A DNA stretch of 41,400 bases from Ruminococcus sp. (GCA_017534835.1 JAFXVT010000053.1:1-41400); one strand, 5' to 3'; shown: positions 32,297 to 41,308, counted from the first letter of the stretch. Notes: generated by a model from the sequence alone, not told the origin. A program made the numbers and translations.

Positions 32297-35269
32297 GTGT
32301 CTAAGTCTCTGAAGACAGTCCTCTCCGGCAAGAAGCTCGAAATAGCCGGAGTTGTCCTTCGCTGTCTGATAGTTTTCCTCGTACCGTTCATCACCGGTAT
32401 CATAATCTTCAAAAAGAAGGAGATCTCACCCTTCGGCGAGAACGATCTCCTCTCGATAGACCTTTGGGGTCAGTATTTCCCGATGTACCGCAAGTTCGCC
32501 ACCGACCACGGCTTCTCCGAGGCGATGTACAACTGGAGCGGTGCGCTCGGCTTCAACAACTGGGTGCAGAACGCATTCTACACAAGAAGTATATTCCTCA
32601 TACCGTTCGGACTTATACCGCTCGACAAGTCGATAACCTATATCGACATCGTCTGCCTGCTGAGATTCGGTCTCGGCGCAGCAGCCTGCCAGCTCTTCCT
32701 TGAATACAAGTTCAAGAGCAAGAGCCCCGTTGTTATGGCGGCTTCCATCGGCTACGGTCTCTGCGCTTACTCAACAGCGTTCATTATGCAGTTTATGTGG
32801 ACCGACGGACTTTTCCTCGCTCCGCTGGTACTGCTCGGGCTCGAGAGATTCATCAACGGCAAGTCGCCGCTTATGTACATTCTCATGCTCGCACTCACTA
32901 TCTACACCAACTTCTACACCGGCTTTGGTGTATGCCTGTTCACAGGCTTCTACTTCATCGCTGAATGGATAAAGAGAGAATACACCGGCAAGGACGGAGC
33001 AAAGCTCCGCGGCGCCTCCGAATGGAAGGCAAGAGGCATTCTCTTCGGTAAATTCGCACTCTATTCACTGATCGGCGGCGTGATCACAGCATTTGTTCTC
33101 CTCCCGACTGTAAAGGGACTCTCAAATTCAGAATCCGCAAACGAAGGTGTGCTCAACTTCTCGCAGTGGTACCACACCTTAGCCGAGAACGTATCCGCGA
33201 TGCTCCCGACAACTCCGGCTTCGCTCGAATTCGGCGTTGCAAATATCGCAGTCGGACTCTTCGCCTTCCTGCTCATCCCGCTCTACTTTATGAACACAGA
33301 GATAAAGTTCAGTGAAAAGGCAGCAACAGGCGGATTCCTCGCAGTCCTCTACGCCGGTCTCAACTGGAATCCCGGCGACTGGCTCTTCAACGGCTTCCAC
33401 TTCCCGAACCAGCTCCCCGGACGCTGGAGCTTCCTGTTCTCGTTCGCAGTTGTCATCGTTGCCGCGAACGGTATCGCAAAGTTCAAGGGCATCGAGGCAA
33501 AGAGCATCATCACATCGCTCGTGATCGGTATATTCTTCGTGGGATATGCAAAATTCGGCAATCCCTCAGCTGAAAAGACCGACAGTCTCTCACACTGGAG
33601 CTTCCTGCTCGCAGTATATGCTATACTTCTCATCGTCTCCGTTGCACTCAGCACATTCGCTTCTATCTCGAAGAAAAAGGCTGAAAAGCTCCTCGAAACG
33701 ACAGATGAAGCTTCCGGAAAGCCCGATGAAGCTGCTCAGAAGTCCGCAAGCACCTGCAAGACAAGGTCTGTGGCATTCAGCGTCTGCTCGCTCGTTACGA
33801 GCATCGTACTCGCTTCGGCGATGACAGTTCAGGTGTGCAGAAACACCGTTGATGTTGCTGCAAAGGAGGGCGCCGGTATACCCATTTCCAATATGGAATC
33901 CTATATCAAGGTCAGCCAGCTCCTCTATGATTACGGTCAGAAATACACCAACGGCAAGGACGACCTCTACCGTATGGAAGCCAACGAGGGCTGGACCTTC
34001 AACACCTCGATGATAGGCGATTTCAACGGTATCGGCTACTACGGCTCGACCCTCAACCACGGCGTTTACGATCTTATGCGCGATCTCGGAAACAGAGTAT
34101 ACGCAAACAACGTAAGTACCGTTTACAATACTAATTCACTCTTCCAGAACAGCTTCTTCGGCGTTAAGTATATCATCGACAGAGGCAGATATTTCGGCAA
34201 CAGGACAGGCAAGGGCTATCAGCTCATCGAGAGCGGCGACAGCGCCCTCATCTGGGAGAATCCCACTGCCTTCCCGATAGCATTCGCCGCTTCGGACGAT
34301 ATGCTCGCAATGAGAGTCGATCCCGAGGAGATAAGAGCGGTAACAACTCAGAATGAGATGATAAACAAGCTCACAGGCGAGCAGACTGACGTATTCGAGC
34401 ACATCGACCCCACCGATTTCCAGCACGAGAACTGCGAATTCGCTCCGAGCGAGAACTGGAACAACAACTATTTCTACCGCTCAGACGAGACTCAGCCGGT
34501 CAGATTCGTATGGACATACACTGTTCCCGACGAGAGCCCGATATATATGGAGCAGAACTTCCGCGCAGGCTCACTCGTCATCAACAGCACCGACAACGTC
34601 GACATCGGCGCAGAAAAGTTCAGATGTCTCGGCTCTTACCCTGCCGGAACACAAATAACCATCGAATACAACGCGACCGACGTCGGTATCGGCTGCTTCG
34701 GCATCGAGCTCTACCGCTTCAATATGGACAAGTGGAACAATGTCTACAACAATGTCAAGAACAGCGGTCTCAAGGTAACTTCGTTCAAGAATACCGATGT
34801 CAAGGGCGAGATAAACCTTCCTGCTTCGAGCATGGTGATGACAACTATCCCTCAGGACGGCGGCTGGAAGGTATATGTTGACGGCAATCGCGTTGAGGAT
34901 TACACAGTGCTTGGTTCGCTTATCGCATTCAATGCCGGCGCCGGAACACACACAGTCGAGTTCAGGTACCACGTTCCTGCATTTGCAGCCGGTGTCATAT
35001 TGACTCTGTTAGCTCTCGCAGCAGCAGCTCTCTGCTACCTGATATGGAGAAAGGGCGGCTTATGGTTCATAAAGAAGAAGGACAAGCCTGCTGAGAAAAA
35101 GTCCGACAGCGACAAGAAGGACTCCGAAAGCGAGGACGCTGACGCCGAAGAGCCCGTCATCGACGAAGAGGAGGAGGAAGCTCCCGAGCCCGAGAAGAAG
35201 GAAGCACCTTCTCACGGAAAGAAAAACCACGATAAGAAAAAATCAGACCTGCCCAAAAAACGCAGATAA
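32297..35269 (+). CDS. YfhO-family GT-C-like membrane protein, 990 aa
   Basis: The start is GTG 32297 with AAGGAAGGGA. The protein has about 12-13 helices. Early on it has DLLSIDLWGQYFPMYRKF, the acidic first-loop stretch of YfhO proteins. A large external domain (about 535-880) precedes a last helix near 895-918. It ends in a long Lys/Glu/Asp-rich cytoplasmic tail (about 925-990), not usual for the family. In Bacillus and Listeria, YfhO-type proteins use a lipid-linked sugar made by a GT2 such as CsbB to decorate lipoteichoic acid outside the cell. The operon with a GT2-GtrA fusion supports such a role here, on an unknown acceptor. Confidence 0.88.
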   Translation: MSKSLKTVLSGKKLEIAGVVLRCLIVFLVPFITGIIIFKKKEISPFGENDLLSIDLWGQYFPMYRKFATDHGFSEAMYNWSGALGFNNWVQNAFYTRSIFLIPFGLIPLDKSITYIDIVCLLRFGLGAAACQLFLEYKFKSKSPVVMAASIGYGLCAYSTAFIMQFMWTDGLFLAPLVLLGLERFINGKSPLMYILMLALTIYTNFYTGFGVCLFTGFYFIAEWIKREYTGKDGAKLRGASEWKARGILFGKFALYSLIGGVITAFVLLPTVKGLSNSESANEGVLNFSQWYHTLAENVSAMLPTTPASLEFGVANIAVGLFAFLLIPLYFMNTEIKFSEKAATGGFLAVLYAGLNWNPGDWLFNGFHFPNQLPGRWSFLFSFAVVIVAANGIAKFKGIEAKSIITSLVIGIFFVGYAKFGNPSAEKTDSLSHWSFLLAVYAILLIVSVALSTFASISKKKAEKLLETTDEASGKPDEAAQKSASTCKTRSVAFSVCSLVTSIVLASAMTVQVCRNTVDVAAKEGAGIPISNMESYIKVSQLLYDYGQKYTNGKDDLYRMEANEGWTFNTSMIGDFNGIGYYGSTLNHGVYDLMRDLGNRVYANNVSTVYNTNSLFQNSFFGVKYIIDRGRYFGNRTGKGYQLIESGDSALIWENPTAFPIAFAASDDMLAMRVDPEEIRAVTTQNEMINKLTGEQTDVFEHIDPTDFQHENCEFAPSENWNNNYFYRSDETQPVRFVWTYTVPDESPIYMEQNFRAGSLVINSTDNVDIGAEKFRCLGSYPAGTQITIEYNATDVGIGCFGIELYRFNMDKWNNVYNNVKNSGLKVTSFKNTDVKGEINLPASSMVMTTIPQDGGWKVYVDGNRVEDYTVLGSLIAFNAGAGTHTVEFRYHVPAFAAGVILTLLALAAAALCYLIWRKGGLWFIKKKDKPAEKKSDSDKKDSESEDADAEEPVIDEEEEEAPEPEKKEAPSHGKKNHDKKKSDLPKKRR

Positions 35270-35275
35270 AAAACA

Positions 35276-35316
35276 AGAGACTGAGTAAGCGGTTCGCCGC
35301 TTCTCAGTCTCTTTTA
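35276..35316. terminator. bidirectional terminator after the YfhO gene
   Basis: AGAGACTGAG (35276-35285) with CTCAGTCTCT (35303-35312), and inner AAGCGG-TTCG-CCGCTT. T run on the right, A run on the left; shared with the convergent zinc-ribbon gene. Confidence 0.93.
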
Positions 35317-35328
35317 TTTTATCGATGC

Positions 35329-37176
35329 TTATACATTAGCTCCTGTGAGAGCCTTTTCTACAGCCTTGTTTCTCTTGTCTGAATTTCTGATACCGCGTCT
35401 GATACGCTTGAAGATAAAGCCGAATGCCCATTCAACAGCGCCTGTACACATACAGAACAGTCCGAACGGAAGAAGAAGCGAAGCGCAGAGGTAGAACACG
35501 AGTCCGCCTGTGATAACGTGTGCGATGGACGAGCCTGCAACTGCCGCGAGTCCGACGAGGAACACAACAGCGCCGCTCCACTTGAAGATACCGCCGTAAA
35601 GACCAACGATATGCTTGCCGCGTCCGTCAACGATAACGGCTATCCATACGAGCAGCACAATTATGAGTCCGAGAATGATACCGAGCGTCACGTAAGAGAA
35701 CAGGAAGTTTGAATTTGCAAGATCGAAGTGAGCCACCTTGCTCCACTCATCAAGAGAGAAGCTGTCGGCAGTATCCTTGAGCTCGAATCTTGTGCGTATC
35801 TTATTGTAATCTGAGGTCTGCATCTCGTATGAGAGGTTCTCGTCGGCAACATCAGAATTATTGCTGAAGAAATCGCCGAGGTCATTTGCAGAGAGTGACG
35901 GATCGGGCTTGTCGCCCTCGAGTATGTAATCCGCATATTCTCTTATATGCTTGCCGGTGTATTTCAGGAGATCGGTTTTTGCGAGATATGCGCGGAATTC
36001 AGCCTTGCTGACCTCGCCGTTCGTTACCTCGCCGAAGCCTGCTTCATTGTAGATAGCATCTGAGAGGTTCATCCTGACCTTCTTTGACTGTCCGCTTTCG
36101 TCCTTTACCTTATGCTTGTACGTCGAATCGAGCACCGTGCTTATGTTCATATTCTCTGCACGCTTCTGGAGAAGCTTTCCGGAAGCGCCTATCTTTATGC
36201 AGAACATAAGGCTCAGAAGAATGAGGAATATGATAGTGAGGAAGGCAATAAAGCCTGCGAACGAGATACGGAGCGCGCCTACCTTTACAGGTCTGTCGAC
36301 TCTGACTATCTCCGGTGCCTGCTCGGGCTGCTGCGGAGCACCGTACTGCGGATAGGGCTGCTGACCGTAATCCGGCGGCGGAGCCTGCTGTCCGAAATCG
36401 GGGGTACTGCTGTTTATCTGCTGCTGTACATCAGATGTATACTTGTCGGTATCCACGGGTTCTGCCTTCCCGGACTCTTCATTTACTGTATCGGGAGCTT
36501 TTTCTGCTTCCGGCTCTGGCTTGGATAACGGAACGTCCTCCGGCTCGGGGAGGTCGATACTATGCGGCACATAGACGGGAGGCTCTTCTTTGGCAAGAGC
36601 AGCCGGCTCCGCCGGAGCATTCACTGTTTCGATCACCTCTGCCGCCACAGCTTCAGCGGCAGGGTCTGTATCCCTGATGCCGTTGAGCGCTTCGAGCGCC
36701 TCATTTATCGTAACTACAGGGTCCTCCTCGGGGATAATGTCAACGACAGGCTCTTCCTTTTTGAGGTCTATCGGTATCACGGGAGCAGCCTCGGTCTTTT
36801 CGCTGACAGCATCAGCGGTGCTCACGGTCTTTTCCTCAAGCTTATCCGCGAATGTATCAACAGCCTTTTCGGCGTCAACGAACTTGCTCTCAGCCTTCTT
36901 TTCGGGCTTTTCTGCTTCCTTTGCAGCGGCTTCCGCCTTCTTCTCGGCTTTTTTCTCAAGCTTCTTTTCCAGCTTTTCAGCCTTCTTCTCCGCCTTTTCT
37001 GCTGCCTTTTCAACAGGCTCTGCTGCCTTTTCTGCGAGCTCTGATACTGTATCTGCAACGGTCTCCTCCGCAGCCGGGACTATCTCTTCCGGCAGGGGAG
37101 AGCCTATCTTGAATCCGCATCTGCTGCAAAAAACGGAATCATCATCTATCGTGCAGCCGCAAGATAAACACTTCAT
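35329..37176 (-). CDS. zinc-ribbon membrane protein with Lys/Glu-rich coiled coil, 615 aa
   Basis: ATG 37176 (MKCLSC) is chosen since TGGAGG lies 7 bases before it; ATG 37182 would be too near. Residues 3-20 form a zinc ribbon (C3, C6, C17, C20). Then comes a Lys/Glu/Ala coiled coil (about 45-110), an acidic Pro/Ala-rich stretch, a Pro/Gln/Tyr patch (near 270-300, QPYPQYGAPQQ), a membrane helix (near 315-335), an external domain (about 345-500) and three or four further helices to the end. A similar zinc ribbon, spacing included, heads the protein at 37903-39522. Such zinc-ribbon membrane proteins are common and uncharacterised in clostridia; the function is unknown. Confidence 0.85.
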   Translation of the reverse strand: MKCLSCGCTIDDDSVFCSRCGFKIGSPLPEEIVPAAEETVADTVSELAEKAAEPVEKAAEKAEKKAEKLEKKLEKKAEKKAEAAAKEAEKPEKKAESKFVDAEKAVDTFADKLEEKTVSTADAVSEKTEAAPVIPIDLKKEEPVVDIIPEEDPVVTINEALEALNGIRDTDPAAEAVAAEVIETVNAPAEPAALAKEEPPVYVPHSIDLPEPEDVPLSKPEPEAEKAPDTVNEESGKAEPVDTDKYTSDVQQQINSSTPDFGQQAPPPDYGQQPYPQYGAPQQPEQAPEIVRVDRPVKVGALRISFAGFIAFLTIIFLILLSLMFCIKIGASGKLLQKRAENMNISTVLDSTYKHKVKDESGQSKKVRMNLSDAIYNEAGFGEVTNGEVSKAEFRAYLAKTDLLKYTGKHIREYADYILEGDKPDPSLSANDLGDFFSNNSDVADENLSYEMQTSDYNKIRTRFELKDTADSFSLDEWSKVAHFDLANSNFLFSYVTLGIILGLIIVLLVWIAVIVDGRGKHIVGLYGGIFKWSGAVVFLVGLAAVAGSSIAHVITGGLVFYLCASLLLPFGLFCMCTGAVEWAFGFIFKRIRRGIRNSDKRNKAVEKALTGANV

Positions 37177-37269
37177 ATCCATACCTCCATTTTTTACTCC
37201 TGAAACACCGCACAAAGCCCACTTACGGTTTTGCACATATCAAAAGGATCTGCGCTCTCCGGGCGGAGT

Positions 37270-37341
37270 TCGGGGGAATGACTGCCTAACGGCGGTCATT
37301 AAAGACACATTAATTATAGCGTAGAAAAATAAACTTGTCAA
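37270..37341 (-). promoter_or_regulatory. promoter plus hairpin leader of the zinc-ribbon membrane protein gene
   Basis: On the minus strand TTGACA (37336-37341) and TATAAT (37313-37318) are 17 apart. The leader folds into a 10-bp hairpin (37277-37286 with 37291-37300, one mismatch). The stretch 37270-37318 matches the GH95 leader cassette. Confidence 0.85.
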
Positions 37342-37370
37342 CATATAAAGACTCGAAAAAACGAAACGAT

Positions 37371-37400
37371 AAAAAAGGCTGCCGTTTTGTGTCGGCAGCC
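37371..37400 (-). terminator. terminator of mscL
   Basis: GGCTGCCG (37377-37384) with CGGCAGCC (37393-37400), followed on the minus strand by TTTTTT (37376-37371). It lies 44 bases past the mscL stop. Confidence 0.92.
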
Positions 37401-37443
37401 GCATAATATCAGACGAAAAATATGTATGTCCAAGGTATGACCC

Positions 37444-37875
37444 TTACTTAGCCTGTTCCTTGAGGAGATCCCTGATCTCGGTGAGGAGAAGCTCTTCCTT
37501 AGTAGGCTCCGGAGGAGCAGCTTCTTCTTCCTTCTTCTTCTTGCCAAGGCTCATAAGCTTGTTTACTGCCTTTACCATAAGGAAAATGCAGAATGCCATA
37601 ATAAGGAAGTTGATGATAGTTGTAATGAAATGACCGTAGTTAAGGCAGAGAGCTGTTACAGCCTCTGAATCAAGACCGTCGTAGGTTACCCACGGGAGCT
37701 TGATCTTGCCTGCGATCTCTGCACCTCCGATAGATGCGATGAGCGGATTGATGAAATCGTCAGTGAGCGCGGTAACGATATTACCGAATGCAGCACCGAT
37801 GATAACACCGACAGCCATGTCCATAACATTGCCCTTGAGTGCGAATTCTTTGAATTCCTGGATAAACTTCTTCAC
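37444..37875 (-). CDS. mscL: large-conductance mechanosensitive channel MscL, 143 aa
   Basis: The start is GTG (37875-37873), with an AAGGAG site about 11 bases before. The opening FIQEFKEFALKGNVMDMAVG and VIIGAAFGNIVTALTDDFI are the diagnostic MscL N-terminal helix and first membrane helix. TM2 is about residues 79-102 (FITTIINFLIMAFCIFLMVK), followed by the KxxNKL segment, a Glu/Pro-rich linker and the C-terminal bundle helix LLTEIRDLLKEQ. It opens on membrane tension to release solutes on osmotic downshock. It is second in an operon with the zinc-ribbon repeat protein, 27 bases apart. Confidence 0.97.
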   Translation of the reverse strand: MKKFIQEFKEFALKGNVMDMAVGVIIGAAFGNIVTALTDDFINPLIASIGGAEIAGKIKLPWVTYDGLDSEAVTALCLNYGHFITTIINFLIMAFCIFLMVKAVNKLMSLGKKKKEEEAAPPEPTKEELLLTEIRDLLKEQAK

Positions 37876-37902
37876 TTTTCAATAATCTCCTTTATAATTT
37901 TT

Positions 37903-39522
37903 TTAATCTATTCCGACCTTCGGGAGAGATGGTATCTCTATATTCTCTTCCCTCACGGTCTTCTTAGCCTGCATATACTCAGGAAGCTCGATCTTGTCAA
38001 GCTCGCTCTCGTAGGGATTCTTCTTCTTGGGAAGAGCCTCTACAGCGTGGTCAGCCTGCGCCATAAGTGCCTCCTTGTGCTCGGGAACATAAGCCTCAAG
38101 CTCGGAAGCGTTCGCTTCGCCTGCCGTATACATGGTTATGCGCGACTTTGCAGTGATATTCTCTGAAAGCTTATCAGCGTCCACCTGCTTTGTCACACTC
38201 ATATAATCCTGAGTTTTAACGTGTTTATTCTCCTGAAGATCGTCAGCATTGACGGTCTCGGTCTGTCTCATATAGAATCTGTTGAACTTATCGGCATCGT
38301 TGTGGGCGAGCTTATTGGCATCAACGATAGGAGTGTCGCTCATATAGCTGCTTTTCTTCCTGTCGTTCTGACGATGTCCGCCGAGGTCGTTCATCATACC
38401 CCCGTGCGACTTGCCGAAGAAGTCCTCGGGATCGCTCTCCTTATGCTTCGTAGCAGAGCCGCCGTCGAAGAACTTCCAGAAATCCTCCGAAACATCGACG
38501 AGTGCTTCCTTCTTGTCAGGCTGCGGCTGCTGAGGCTTGGGAAGTCCGGGCATTCCGTACATTCCGCCGCCTGCGCCCTGCTGGGGGAGTCCGGGCATAC
38601 CCTGCATCGAAGGCATTCCCTGCATTGCCGGCATACCCTGCTGAGGTGTGGGCATCGACGGCATACCGGGCATTCCCGGCATAGCCTGCATTCCCTGCAC
38701 ATTCTGCTGCTGAGGCTGCTGCATATCCTGAGGCGGAGCCTGCATCGGAGCAGTCTGGGCATATATCGGCATTCCGCTCGCGTCATAGCCGATTATCTGC
38801 GGCTGACCGTACATCATCGGCTGCGGCTGGCTGTAGACAGGCATACCGTTCTGGTCATAGCCGATTATCTGCGGCTGGCCGTATATCACCGGCGGAGCCT
38901 GAGCATAAACGGGCATACCATTCTGATCGTAGCCGATTATCTGCGGCTGTGCATACATTACCGGCTGCGGCTGGCTGTAGATAGGCATACCGTTCGGGTC
39001 ATAGCCGATTATCTGCGGCTGACCGTACATTACCGGCTGCTGCTGGTTCATATACGGATTTGCGCCCATTGCGCCCTGCTGAGCAGGGATACCGCCCATA
39101 GCCGGAGCATTTGCCGGCTGACCCGGCATACCGCCCATCTGCGGCATCTGCTGGGCAAAGCCCTGCTGATTAGCCTGAAGCGGCTCGCTTCCTGCCTTGG
39201 GCAGAGAGAGCCTGTCAGTTTCGAGCCTCGGGATAAACGGCTCGTCGTACATACTGAAGTCGAATTCCTCATCGGAATCGTTCAATTCATCGGCGGTGTA
39301 GATGTCAGATGCAGAAGAGGATGTGGGACGGTCGCTTATTGTGAAGGTGCCTGTTCCTACAGTAAATCCTCTGCTTGCGGAGGAAAACTCCTCCTCTGTA
39401 TGATAGCCGCCCATATCCACCTGTTCATAATTGACTTCCTGAGGATTTTCAAGATTGCTTCCGCATTTTACGCAGAACTTGAACCCCTTTTCGTTATCTG
39501 TTCCGCACGACGGACAAATCAT
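37903..39522 (-). CDS. zinc-ribbon protein with 24-residue and 23-residue repeats, 539 aa
   Basis: ATG 39522 (MICPSC) has AAGGAG; a GTG at 39531 would lack it. A zinc ribbon at 3-20 (C3, C6, C17, C20) is followed by an acidic stretch. Four exact 24-residue repeats come next (core QPQIIGYDxNGMPxY), coded by 72-bp DNA repeats, then a Met/Gly/Pro/Gln-rich part. The C-terminal third has a second repeat set of about 23 residues with YM.....VDADKL..N at its core (SYMSDTPIVDANKL, YMRQTETVNADDL, YMSVTKQVDADKL). No signal peptide or helix is seen, so it is cytoplasmic and likely disordered. It is co-transcribed with mscL. Function unknown; it looks like a scaffold. Confidence 0.85.
   Translation of the reverse strand: MICPSCGTDNEKGFKFCVKCGSNLENPQEVNYEQVDMGGYHTEEEFSSASRGFTVGTGTFTISDRPTSSSASDIYTADELNDSDEEFDFSMYDEPFIPRLETDRLSLPKAGSEPLQANQQGFAQQMPQMGGMPGQPANAPAMGGIPAQQGAMGANPYMNQQQPVMYGQPQIIGYDPNGMPIYSQPQPVMYAQPQIIGYDQNGMPVYAQAPPVIYGQPQIIGYDQNGMPVYSQPQPMMYGQPQIIGYDASGMPIYAQTAPMQAPPQDMQQPQQQNVQGMQAMPGMPGMPSMPTPQQGMPAMQGMPSMQGMPGLPQQGAGGGMYGMPGLPKPQQPQPDKKEALVDVSEDFWKFFDGGSATKHKESDPEDFFGKSHGGMMNDLGGHRQNDRKKSSYMSDTPIVDANKLAHNDADKFNRFYMRQTETVNADDLQENKHVKTQDYMSVTKQVDADKLSENITAKSRITMYTAGEANASELEAYVPEHKEALMAQADHAVEALPKKKNPYESELDKIELPEYMQAKKTVREENIEIPSLPKVGID
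38758..39045 (-). repeat. four 72-bp coding tandem repeats
   Basis: The block around CATAGCCGATTATCTGCGG recurs at 38784, 38856, 38928 and 39000, exactly 72 bases apart. Each codes one 24-residue unit. The third copy diverges most at synonymous sites, so the array is not brand new. Confidence 0.9.
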
Positions 39523-39564
39523 TGAACTCACTCCTTGCTATGAAATGATATGGAGGCAATAATT

Positions 39565-39651
39565 GCTCAAACTGAGCCTGATCAGCCCCAAAAAGGCATA
39601 TAGCCTTATTCTATGCTATTTAATTATATCACCGGAATCGACATTTTGCAA
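39565..39651 (-). promoter_or_regulatory. promoter and leader hairpins of the zinc-ribbon repeat gene and mscL
   Basis: On the minus strand TTGCAA (39646-39651), 17 bases, TATAAT (39623-39628). The leader has AAGGC/GCCTT (39593-39607) followed by TTTTT, and GCTCA/TGAGC (39565-39577). The first might act as a weak attenuator. Confidence 0.7.
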
Positions 39652-39886
39652 GCTTTTTAAGAAAGATTGTGCATTACGGCATTTAAGGGCGTCTCCGTTT
39701 GTACACATTAACGTTGATAACAATCACAAATAGTATATTTTGTCGAATTTATACAAAATACTGAATCTGAACCATTTTCAACACTCAGCAATGTGTATCT
39801 TGCACTGTTTGTGTATGGAAACAGACTCGGATATTTGTAACTGATACCAAGATTGATGTGAAACACTATATTTTTCGGATTTTTTA

Positions 39887-39895
39887 TGGTATAAT
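39887..39895 (+). promoter_or_regulatory. extended -10 promoter of the VanY-like gene
   Basis: TGG-TATAAT (39887-39895) is an extended -10 box; the -35 (TATATT, 39867-39872) is weak. The leader contains GCCGC-GCAA-GCGGC (39952-39965), a hairpin with a GNRA loop next to the ribosome site. Confidence 0.65.
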
Positions 39896-39981
39896 ACATC
39901 GTGTGTAGAGCGGTCCGCCGCAGAATAGACAAAAATAAACAGAAACTCACCGCCGCGCAAGCGGCAGAACGGAGAGACACG

Positions 39982-41106
39982 ATGCCTAAGGATATAAGCA
40001 AAGAACAAAGTATAAACAAAGCCAAGAATATCACACAGCTCGTTATCTGTGCGGTCGTTGTCGGACTTGCCGGCTATAATCTCGCGACTGTGTACAATAA
40101 TATGAAAACTGTGCCGTCATCGAGCTATGTCGACACTGCCGAACACGATCCCGATACTCAGCCGGCTTCGCAGGAATTCGACCCCGACAAGATAATCTAT
40201 ACATCTTCACAGGTGCCTACGAAGGATAAATTCTACGGCGACCTCATCCTCGTCAACAATGATGCGGAATACTTCAGCCTCGGTGACGAGGACCTCATAA
40301 ACATCGCCGATGCAAATGCGGAAAAGGGTATCGATTACCTCGCTCTGCCCGATAATTCGTATACTATCCTCCGCCGCGTCTATGAGCCGCTGAGCGCAAT
40401 GGTGACCGACTTCTACAATATCTATTATAATGATACGCTCGAGATATACGGTTCATACCGTTCAACTCAGTTACAGAAGGAGATATATGACAGATACGAC
40501 GGTCAGCTCGACGAGGACGGCTTCCCGAGAGCGGCTCTTCCCGGTCACAGCGAGCACGAGACAGGTCTTGCATTCGATTTCAGCGAGACCGTCAACGGCG
40601 ACTATCAGGGACAGGGCGATTTCGCGTGGATAAACGAGAATTGCTATAAATACGGCTTTGTTGTCCGCTATACCGACGAAAAGAAAGACATCACCGGCTT
40701 CCGCGCCGAGCCGTGGCACTTCCGCTATGTCGGTATCCCGCACGCAACCTATATGACCAAAAATGACCTCTGCCTTGAGGAATACATTGATCTCCTCCGC
40801 GAGAAGTACCCCTACGACGGCGAGCACCTCCAGATAACCGACGACGACGGCGCTCACTATGAGGTATTCTTCACTCCGTCCAAGGATTCGGAGGAATCCA
40901 CCGATGTTCCCGTTCCGTCCGGCTACAAATACGAGATCTCCGGCAACAACATCGACGGCTTCATCATAACTGTTCACAAGGACGAAAAGGTCGCTCCCGG
41001 TCAGGAGCTCGCGACCGAGCCCGGAACAACTGAGGCATCCGGTGAGGAAAGCGATGACGGATCCGGAAATGATGACGAAAACAGCGGTGATACCGAAAAC
41101 GAATAA
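39982..41106 (+). CDS. VanY-like M15B D,D-carboxypeptidase, membrane-anchored, 374 aa
   Basis: ATG 39982 with ACGGAGAGA is chosen; the frame is open from 39901, but that covers the leader hairpin. One N-terminal membrane helix (about 17-36) anchors it. The catalytic domain (about 120-262) has YGSYRSTQLQ, then PGHSEHETGLAFDF with zinc ligands H192 and D199, and EPWHFRYVG with E243 and zinc ligand H246, the M15B set. It removes the terminal D-Ala of peptidoglycan stem peptides outside the cell. The tail is acidic and Thr/Ser/Gly-rich, possibly an extended wall spacer. No Van ligase genes are near. Confidence 0.92.
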   Translation: MPKDISKEQSINKAKNITQLVICAVVVGLAGYNLATVYNNMKTVPSSSYVDTAEHDPDTQPASQEFDPDKIIYTSSQVPTKDKFYGDLILVNNDAEYFSLGDEDLINIADANAEKGIDYLALPDNSYTILRRVYEPLSAMVTDFYNIYYNDTLEIYGSYRSTQLQKEIYDRYDGQLDEDGFPRAALPGHSEHETGLAFDFSETVNGDYQGQGDFAWINENCYKYGFVVRYTDEKKDITGFRAEPWHFRYVGIPHATYMTKNDLCLEEYIDLLREKYPYDGEHLQITDDDGAHYEVFFTPSKDSEESTDVPVPSGYKYEISGNNIDGFIITVHKDEKVAPGQELATEPGTTEASGEESDDGSGNDDENSGDTENE

Positions 41107-41112
41107 TTATAC

Positions 41113-41147
41113 AGCAGCACAGACCTTGCGTCCGTGCTGCTTTTTTT
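41113..41147 (+). terminator. terminator of the VanY-like gene
   Basis: AGCAGCAC (41113-41120) with GTGCTGCT (41134-41141), then seven T. Confidence 0.93.
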
Positions 41148-41204
41148 CACAGCCGGTATTATCAATTTCCACAAAATCACAGGAAATCTTTCGTGTATTT
41201 TTTC

Positions 41205-41233
41205 TTGCATTTTGTCGTGATTTATGTTATTAT
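41205..41233 (+). promoter_or_regulatory. promoter of carB
   Basis: TTGCAT (41205-41210), 17 bases, TATTAT (41228-41233). The leader has CGTGCA (41275-41280) / TGCACG (41288-41293), a 6-bp hairpin whose end abuts the ribosome site GTGAGGAG, so it could gate translation. Confidence 0.65.
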
Positions 41234-41308
41234 ATAAGGTAAGAATTTATGCCATATCAATGGTAAATCTATATCGTGCATCACAAATGCACGGGTGAGG
41301 AGAACAAT

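Larger units (their letters stand above)
39523..39981. other. 459-base divergent gap
   Basis: Besides the two promoters and leaders listed separately, I see no gene, tRNA or terminator in 39652-39886; it is AT-rich, and the only open frames are short and lack ribosome sites. Confidence 0.6.

Noticed and set aside
38221-39525. Long plus-strand open frame (434 codons) opposite the zinc-ribbon repeat gene
   Set aside because: It is the mirror of a low-stop repetitive gene; composition is His/Leu/Arg nonsense and the minus gene has zinc ribbon, ribosome site and promoter.
39901-39981. N-terminal extension of the VanY-like protein
   Set aside because: It covers the leader and hairpin a few bases after the -10 box; the ATG at 39982 has the ribosome site and precedes the membrane anchor.
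30217-41106. Vancomycin resistance cassette
   Set aside because: VanX-like and VanY-like genes are far apart, on opposite strands, and no VanH, VanA/B/D ligase or VanRS is present.
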